Origin: an uncultured Clostridia bacterium
GTDB taxonomy: Bacteria; Bacillota; Clostridia; Oscillospirales; Acutalibacteraceae
DNA: 33,884 nucleotides
Assembly: GCA_947589485.1 (NCBI GenBank)
Contig: CANQBK010000017.1
Coordinates: 1-33,884, forward strand
Direction: 5' to 3'
Positions 27,989-33,884 of this stretch are shown here, one piece after another. A program made the position numbers and the translations under genes. The notes beneath the pieces are model-generated. The model saw only the letters and a program-made list of their open reading frames with translations, was not told the DNA's origin and did no database searches. Position 1 is the first letter of the stretch. Each line of letters starts with the position of its first letter.

Positions 27989-29185
27989 ATGCTTACACTC
28001 GATAAAATCTATCATGCTTCTTATGTTTTGAAAGACGTGGTAAGACCGACCGATATGATTAGAGCAACAAAGCTGTCGGACAACTGCGACCTTTATTTAA
28101 AAACCGAAAATCTTCAGATTACCGGTGCATTCAAAGCGAGGGGCGCATATTATAAAATTTCTCAGCTTACAGACGAAGAAAAGGAAAGGGGCGTGATTGC
28201 CTGTTCCGCCGGCAACCATGCTCAAGGCGTTGCACTTGCCGCGACTACTCACGGCATTAAATCCCTTATTTGCATACCGAACACCGCCCCCATATCAAAA
28301 GTTGAGGCAACTAAAAAATTAGGCGCCGAGGTGTGCCTTGTGGAGGGTACCTATGACGACGCCCACGACAAGGCGGTTGAACTTCAAAAGGAAACCGGAG
28401 CGGTATTTATTCATCCGTTTGACGATGAAATGGTAATTGCGGGTCAGGGTACGATAGGTCTTGAAATCCTTGAACAGCTTCCCGACGTTGACGCTGTAAT
28501 TGTGCCGATTGGCGGCGGCGGACTTATAAGCGGTGTTGCGTACTCGATAAAATCGCTGAACCCGAATGTTAAAATTTACGGTGTCCAGTCGGCAGGCGCC
28601 CCGTCAATGTATCTGTCGGTGGCACACAATAAAATAGAAACACTCGAAAACGTAAATACCTTTGCGGACGGTATCGCCGTAAAAACGCCCGGTGATCTTA
28701 CATTCGAGCTTTGCAGTAAATATGTTGACGAAATTATGACCGTGACCGACGACGAAGTTGCGACCGCGATACTTTCCCTCATAGAGAACCAAAAGCTAAT
28801 ATCCGAGGGAGCGGGTGCGGTTTCTGTTGCCGCCGCCCTGTTCAATAAATTCCCCATTAAAGGAAAAAAGGTATGCTGTTTGGTATCGGGCGGCAACATT
28901 GACGTTACGATCCTGTCAAGAGTAATAGACCGCGCCCTTCAAAAGGTAGGCAGACTTGCCGAATTTACGATTGCGCTTACCGATAAGCCCGGAGAGCTTG
29001 TTTCCGTATCAAAAATAATTGCAAAGCTCGGAGCAAATGTAGTTGCGGTAAGCCACGACAGAGCCGACCTTAATACAGACATAAATTCGTGTTACCTTCG
29101 TCTTTCCCTTGAAACACGGAACCACGAGCATATTCAGAAGATAAAAGACGAGCTTTGCAAGAAAGGCTATAAGATAGTATATTGA
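27989..29185 (+). CDS. ilvA: Threonine ammonia-lyase (PLP fold type II, C-terminal ACT domain)
   Basis: LYLKTENLQITGAFKARGAYYKI, CSAGNHAQGVA, PIGGGGLISG, C-terminal ACT-like region; start at MLTLDKIYHASYVLKDV. Confidence 0.95.
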   Translation: MLTLDKIYHASYVLKDVVRPTDMIRATKLSDNCDLYLKTENLQITGAFKARGAYYKISQLTDEEKERGVIACSAGNHAQGVALAATTHGIKSLICIPNTAPISKVEATKKLGAEVCLVEGTYDDAHDKAVELQKETGAVFIHPFDDEMVIAGQGTIGLEILEQLPDVDAVIVPIGGGGLISGVAYSIKSLNPNVKIYGVQSAGAPSMYLSVAHNKIETLENVNTFADGIAVKTPGDLTFELCSKYVDEIMTVTDDEVATAILSLIENQKLISEGAGAVSVAAALFNKFPIKGKKVCCLVSGGNIDVTILSRVIDRALQKVGRLAEFTIALTDKPGELVSVSKIIAKLGANVVAVSHDRADLNTDINSCYLRLSLETRNHEHIQKIKDELCKKGYKIVY

Positions 29186-29223
29186 TTTTTTAATATTAAT
29201 TTATGCGAAAGGAAGTTTTCACT

Positions 29224-29598
29224 ATGTCAGAAACAGTTTACACAAAAAATGCACCGGATGCGATAGGTCCTTACTCACAAGCAGTAAAGGTCAACGGTCT
29301 TGTTTTTACTTCGGGTCAAATTGCTATAAACCCCGCAACCGGCAATGTTGAAGCAACGACTATTGAGGGTCAGACGGAACAGGTTATGCTGAACCTTAAA
29401 AATCTTCTTGAGGCGTCGGGTTCATCACTTGAAAAGGCTGTAAAGACCGTTTGTTTCCTTGCAGATATGAACGACTTTGCCAAATTCAACGAGATATACG
29501 GAAAATATTTTACGGGAAAACCGGCACGTTCGTGCGTTGCAGTAAAAAGCCTCCCGAAAAATGTCCTTTGTGAAGTTGAAGTAATTGCAGAATACTAA
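29224..29598 (+). CDS. ridA: RidA family reactive intermediate/imine deaminase
   Basis: APDAIGPYSQAVKVNGLVFTSGQIAINPATG...ARSCVAVKSLPKNVLCEVEVIAEY. Confidence 0.96.
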   Translation: MSETVYTKNAPDAIGPYSQAVKVNGLVFTSGQIAINPATGNVEATTIEGQTEQVMLNLKNLLEASGSSLEKAVKTVCFLADMNDFAKFNEIYGKYFTGKPARSCVAVKSLPKNVLCEVEVIAEY

Positions 29599-29626
29599 CT
29601 TTAAAAAAACAGCAAAAAACATTGTT

Positions 29627-29658
29627 AAGGTCACAGCCGAAAAGCCGTGGCCTTTTAA
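29627..29658 (+). terminator. Terminator-like hairpin after ridA
   Basis: AAGGTCACaGC-cgaaaa-GCcGTGGCCTTTT. Confidence 0.7.
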
Positions 29659-29732
29659 TGACAAATCGGATTTTAATTTAGATATTATTCGTTCGGCAAA
29701 AATAAACAACTAAATAAAAGAGGTAAACGCTA

Positions 29733-30221
29733 ATGAAGTATTGCTATGAATGTGGAACAAAACTGACAAGCAAGGAATGTGACGGCGAGGGGATTATTCC
29801 TTATTGTGAGAAATGCCAAACATTCCGCTTTCCCTTTTTTTCTGCGGCAGTAAGTATGATCGTACAGAACCCGTCAAAGGATAAAATACTTCTTATCCAA
29901 CAGTACGGAAAAAAGAATAACGTACTTGTGGCAGGTTATATAAATAAAGGAGAAAACGCCGAAGAAGCCGTTGTCCGTGAAGTAAAGGAGGAAATCGGGC
30001 TGAATGTTACCGTCCACGATTTTAACAAAAGCGAATACTTTAAAAACACAAACACCCTGATGATAAACTTTTCTTGTGTTGTTGACAATGAAAGTCTTGA
30101 CGGTATTGACAAAAAAGAGGTTGACAAAGCCGAGTGGTTCAGCTTTGAAGAGGCAAGGAAAAAAATTATGCCAAACAGCCTTGCCGAACGTTTTTTATTA
30201 AACTTTCTTGACGGAAAATAA
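29733..30221 (+). CDS. NUDIX hydrolase with N-terminal zinc ribbon
   Basis: CYECGTKL...CEKC Zn ribbon; Nudix box GYINKGENAEEAVVREVKEEIGL. Confidence 0.92.
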   Translation: MKYCYECGTKLTSKECDGEGIIPYCEKCQTFRFPFFSAAVSMIVQNPSKDKILLIQQYGKKNNVLVAGYINKGENAEEAVVREVKEEIGLNVTVHDFNKSEYFKNTNTLMINFSCVVDNESLDGIDKKEVDKAEWFSFEEARKKIMPNSLAERFLLNFLDGK

Positions 30222-30289
30222 AATTTATATTTTAACTTAAAAGATAAAACAAAAAAAATAAAAATTAAATCAAAAAGGAAGTATCAAAA

Positions 30290-31633
30290 ATGATAACCGA
30301 TATGACAACGGGCAAACCGGGAGCGGTATTATGGAAATTTTCTATGCCGATTCTTATAAGCTCGATGTTCCAACAGATTTACAACATAGCGGACAGCGTT
30401 ATTGTCGGTCAAATTTGCGGCGACGACGCTCTTGCCGCTATCGGGGCTTCGTACAATATAACAATGATATTTATGGCATTTGCTCTTGGGTGCAATGTAG
30501 GCTGTTCGGTAGTAATCTCACAATTTTTCGGAGCAAAAAAGTATACGCTTACAAAAACGGCTATAAATACATCTTACATTTCCGTACTTTTGCTGAGCGC
30601 CTTTCTTACTGTTTTCGGGTGTATATTTTGCCGCCCGATTCTGTCACTGCTCGGTACTCCGCAGAATATTTTCAACGACGGCGCCGCCTATCTTGATATT
30701 TACACATACGGACTTTTGTTCTTGTTCTTGTATAATATATGCACGGGCATATTTACGTCACTCGGAGATTCGCAAACGCCGTTATGGTTCCTTATTGCCT
30801 CCTCAATTATAAACATAGCTCTTGACCTGATTTTTGTAGGACCGCTAAATATGGGTGTTTCGGGAGCGGCATGGGCAACATTTATCGCCCAGGGAATAGC
30901 CGGAGTTGTCGCCTTTATCGTACTAAACGACCGCATCCGCAAAAAAATTGTAAGCGAGGAAAATCCGAAGCATTTTTCCGTTCAGATATTCAAGAAAATA
31001 TGTTTCATATCAATTCCGAGTATTCTTCAAAACAGCTTTGTTTCCGTAGGCAATCTTTTGGTTCAGACTGTAATAAATCGTTTCGGCTCACCCGTTTTGG
31101 CAGGCTATTCGGCTGCTATAAAATTAAATTCCTTTTCGGTAACGTCGTTCGCCTCTCTTTCAAACGGACTGTCAAATTACACGGCTCAAAATATAGGTGC
31201 AAACAAAATCGAACGTGTAAAACAAGGCTTTAAAACATCAATAATTATGGCATTTGCAGTTGCGATACCGTTTACTGCGGCTTTTGCTTTTGCACCGCAG
31301 TTTTGTATGCAAATGTTCCTCAGCGCAGACAAGACGCAAGCAATTTCGGCGGGTGTCGATTTTCTGCATATAGTATCGCCGTTTTATATTGTAGTAGCTA
31401 CGAAGCTGATGGCTGACGGAATACATCGCGGAGCCTGCGCTATGAAATGGTTTATTGCGTCAACATTTTTCGACCTTATAATTCGCGTAATACTGTCGTT
31501 TGTTTTTGCAGATTTGTGGGGACTGAACGGAGTATGGCTCTCGTGGCCCATCGGTTGGATTTTTGCCGCACTTCTTATTCTTACGGCATATTTCTTCGGT
31601 GCATGGAAACCAAAAAAGGCTCTCGAATTTTAG
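30290..31633 (+). CDS. MATE family efflux transporter
   Basis: MTTGKPGAVLWKFSMPILISSMFQQIYNIADSVIVGQICGDDALAAIGAS... Confidence 0.96.
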   Translation: MITDMTTGKPGAVLWKFSMPILISSMFQQIYNIADSVIVGQICGDDALAAIGASYNITMIFMAFALGCNVGCSVVISQFFGAKKYTLTKTAINTSYISVLLLSAFLTVFGCIFCRPILSLLGTPQNIFNDGAAYLDIYTYGLLFLFLYNICTGIFTSLGDSQTPLWFLIASSIINIALDLIFVGPLNMGVSGAAWATFIAQGIAGVVAFIVLNDRIRKKIVSEENPKHFSVQIFKKICFISIPSILQNSFVSVGNLLVQTVINRFGSPVLAGYSAAIKLNSFSVTSFASLSNGLSNYTAQNIGANKIERVKQGFKTSIIMAFAVAIPFTAAFAFAPQFCMQMFLSADKTQAISAGVDFLHIVSPFYIVVATKLMADGIHRGACAMKWFIASTFFDLIIRVILSFVFADLWGLNGVWLSWPIGWIFAALLILTAYFFGAWKPKKALEF

Positions 31634-31637
31634 ACAT

Positions 31638-31680
31638 AAAAATCCCGATACTTAATGCTCTTTTAAGTATCGGGATTTTT
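31638..31680. terminator. Bidirectional intrinsic terminator between MATE gene and cysK
   Basis: AAAAATCCCGATACTTAA-tgctctt-TTAAGTATCGGGATTTTT, 18-bp perfect stem. Confidence 0.9.
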
Positions 31681-31745
31681 TATATTAAATCAACTTCCTT
31701 GACCAAAAGTTCGGGTCAACATTTTCTGAAATTTTACGGTAAAAA

Positions 31746-32681
31746 TCATTTGCTTGCAAAAAGCTCGGTAGAAAGGTATCTTTCTCCCGTATCGGGAAGA
31801 ATTACAACTATATTCTTATCCTTATTTTCGGGACGGGACGAAACCTGAATTGCAGCCCAAAGAGCCGCACCGCTTGAAATTCCGACAAGGATACCCTCGG
31901 ACTCGGCAAAATTTCTTCCTGTTTCAAAAGCCGCCTCATTCGGTATTTTTATAACCTCGTCGTAAATCGAGGTATCAAGAGTATCGGGAACAAATCCTGC
32001 GCCTATTCCCTGAATTTTATGCGGTCCCGATTTACCCTCCGACAAAACCGGAGATGTTTCAGGTTCCGCCGCAATTACTTTAATTTCGGGATTTTTACTT
32101 TTCAGGAATTTTCCTGCGCCGCTAAGCGTTCCGCCCGTGCCGACGCCTGCAATAAATATATCCACGCTGCCGTCGGTATCTTCCCAAATTTCGGGACCCG
32201 TGGTATCAAAATGTACTTGTGGGTTTGCCTTATTTTGAAATTGACCCAAAATAACCGAGCCTTCAATTTCCTCTTTAAGCTCATTTGCTTTTGCGATTGC
32301 GCCTTTCATTCCTTTTGCGCCTTCCGTAAGTACAATCTTTGCACCGTATGCCTTAAGCAAGTTTCTTCTTTCAATACTCATAGTTTCGGGCATAGTCATA
32401 ATTGCATTATAGCCTCTTGCCGCAGCAACAGACGCAAGACCGATTCCTGTATTGCCGCTTGTCGGTTCAATAATTGTAGCTCCCGGTTTAAGCAGACCTT
32501 TACGTTCGGCATCGTCAATCATCGCCTTTGCAACTCTGTCTTTCACGCTTCCTGCGGGATTAAAGTATTCAAGTTTTACAATAATGTTTGACTTTAATTT
32601 ATAATCCCTCATAAAATTGTTTGCTTTTACAATAGGGGTTTTTCCTATAAGTTCAGTGATACTGTTATAAATTTTTGACAA
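31746..32681 (-). CDS. cysK: Cysteine synthase A
   Basis: [22 protein letters not shown]...[16 protein letters not shown]...[11 protein letters not shown]...[14 protein letters not shown] start with AAGGAG SD. Confidence 0.95.
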   Translation of the reverse strand: MSKIYNSITELIGKTPIVKANNFMRDYKLKSNIIVKLEYFNPAGSVKDRVAKAMIDDAERKGLLKPGATIIEPTSGNTGIGLASVAAARGYNAIMTMPETMSIERRNLLKAYGAKIVLTEGAKGMKGAIAKANELKEEIEGSVILGQFQNKANPQVHFDTTGPEIWEDTDGSVDIFIAGVGTGGTLSGAGKFLKSKNPEIKVIAAEPETSPVLSEGKSGPHKIQGIGAGFVPDTLDTSIYDEVIKIPNEAAFETGRNFAESEGILVGISSGAALWAAIQVSSRPENKDKNIVVILPDTGERYLSTELFASK

Positions 32682-32907
32682 TGATATACACTCCTTAAAA
32701 TTAATTTTTTTTAATATAATTATTATAAAAATTACCTGCGTTGTCAACATCGTTTACCGAATAGCGGACATAAAATTTTAAACATAGCTTCACTTCTTTC
32801 AAAATCATAGTTAATCTATATGTTTTGTATATTAATAATATCACGCATTAATTATGTTGTCAAGCAATATTTAGCATTTTATTTAACACATTTTATTTAC
32901 ATTTTAT

Positions 32908-33417
32908 TTAAGCACTATAAAACAACGGAGTGGAGGGCGGAAAAAAAGTAAAGCCCGCGAACAGCAAAGTCACTCCCAAAAATAAAATTATTCCCGAAAT
33001 ATTAAGAAATACATTTTGATTTTTTTCGTTTAAAATCAATTTTGTACTTATGCGGAACGATATTAAGACCGACAAAATAAAAATTAAAATATCAAACACA
33101 AGTATGCTTTTTCCAAACAGCAGAGTGTAAGCATAAAAAATCAACGGAATAAATATCATACCGCACATTACGCCCACAAACCGAGAAAACAAAAATCCGT
33201 TTATACGTTTTCCGAACAAAAAATATTCTGCGGCCACATAAAACATAAACGGAAAGAACAGAAGTTTTAAGTGTTCCCAAACGCTATCGTTTACCGGTGT
33301 AAATATTCCGACTATTATATTATTTCCGAAAGCATTATACAAAAAATGGTTAATCATTCCCAAGGCACATACAAAAATAATACCGAAAGATTTTCCGCAA
33401 AACAAACTTGTCTTCAT
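32908..33417 (-). CDS. DUF6512-like integral membrane protein
   Basis: GMINHFLYNAFGNNIIVGIFTPVNDSVWEHLKLLFFPFMFY motif; several TM segments. Confidence 0.75.
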   Translation of the reverse strand: MKTSLFCGKSFGIIFVCALGMINHFLYNAFGNNIIVGIFTPVNDSVWEHLKLLFFPFMFYVAAEYFLFGKRINGFLFSRFVGVMCGMIFIPLIFYAYTLLFGKSILVFDILIFILSVLISFRISTKLILNEKNQNVFLNISGIILFLGVTLLFAGFTFFPPSTPLFYSA

Positions 33418-33490
33418 ATCAATCCACCCTTAGACATATTCCGTATAATTATATGCCTTAAAGATAGGATTATTGCCTTTAGAACATAAA

Positions 33491-33838
33491 TGCCGCACGA
33501 AAAACTTTTTGCTTTCAGTACGAACGGGAGAATAGATAGTTAAGGGCTCCGCCCTTAAAAACCTGCCAAAGGCTCTGCCTTTGGAATCCGCAAGCCTTTG
33601 AAAAGGCTTGACCGAAACTTTTGACTATGGGTACAATAGCTAACGCCGCGCGAATGTACCTGTTGCTTTCAGTACGAGCGAACGGAGTGAGCGACAACGC
33701 GAATTGACAGCGCAGGCACTGCGCCGAAACTTTTAATTATGGATACATTAACTAACGCCGCGCGAATGTACTTGTTGCTTTCAGTACGAGCGAACGGAGT
33801 GAGCGACAACGCGAATCGCCTGCGCCGGCTCGGCGCAT
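33491..33838 (-). repeat. Composite repeat array F (opposite orientation): M2-core-M1-core-tail plus degenerate core fragment
   Basis: Tail hairpins 33538-33610, two full cores, GGCGCAGTGCCTGCGCTGTCAATTCGCG and GCGCCGAGCCGGCGCAGGCGATTCGCG on the minus strand. Confidence 0.95.
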
Positions 33839-33844
33839 TTTCGC

Positions 33845-33864
33845 CCGCCTTTTTTAAAAGGCGG
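33845..33864. repeat. Inverted repeat at the window's right edge, start of a different repeat
   Basis: CCGCCTTTT-TT-AAAAGGCGG followed by cagggtcaagggacagcgtc. Confidence 0.7.
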
Positions 33865-33884
33865 CAGGGTCAAGGGACAGCGTC

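Noticed and set aside
32019-32591. 190-aa plus-strand ORF, Cys/Phe/Arg-rich
   Set aside because: Antisense to cysK; composition typical of shadow ORFs.

Overview
This 33.9 kb window looks like a chromosomal segment of a low-to-mid GC gut-type Clostridia/Eubacteriales bacterium (inference from gene content and composition). Most genes are housekeeping: metA, a patatin-like lipase, mrnC, obgE, a membrane glycosyltransferase-like protein, rpmA-prp-rplU, a type II fatty-acid synthesis cluster (fabH-fabD-fabG-fabF // accB-fabZ-accC-accD-accA), nnrD/E, yitT, a LysR regulator followed by metE, tRNA-Ser(GGA), fba, ilvA-ridA, a NUDIX hydrolase, a MATE transporter, cysK and a DUF6512-like membrane protein. 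I see no CRISPR array, prophage, defence island or BGC. The most unusual content is a dense, modular intergenic repeat family (arrays at 5951-6182, 11412-12119, 16456-16674, 21010-21358, 33491-33838, plus a fragment near position 101). It has about 11 copies of a ~90-nt core, combined with GC-rich hairpin cassettes separated by ATTCGCG and with a three-hairpin tail (AAGCCTTTTCAAAGGCTT / CCAAAGGCAGAGCCTTTGG / TTAAGGGCNNNGCCCTTAA). The cassettes show compensatory stem changes, permuted order, one chimera and one excision-like scar. In all four arrays where it can be tested, the array has the same orientation relative to the gene it abuts downstream. One five-core array splits the fatty-acid operon between fabF and accB.
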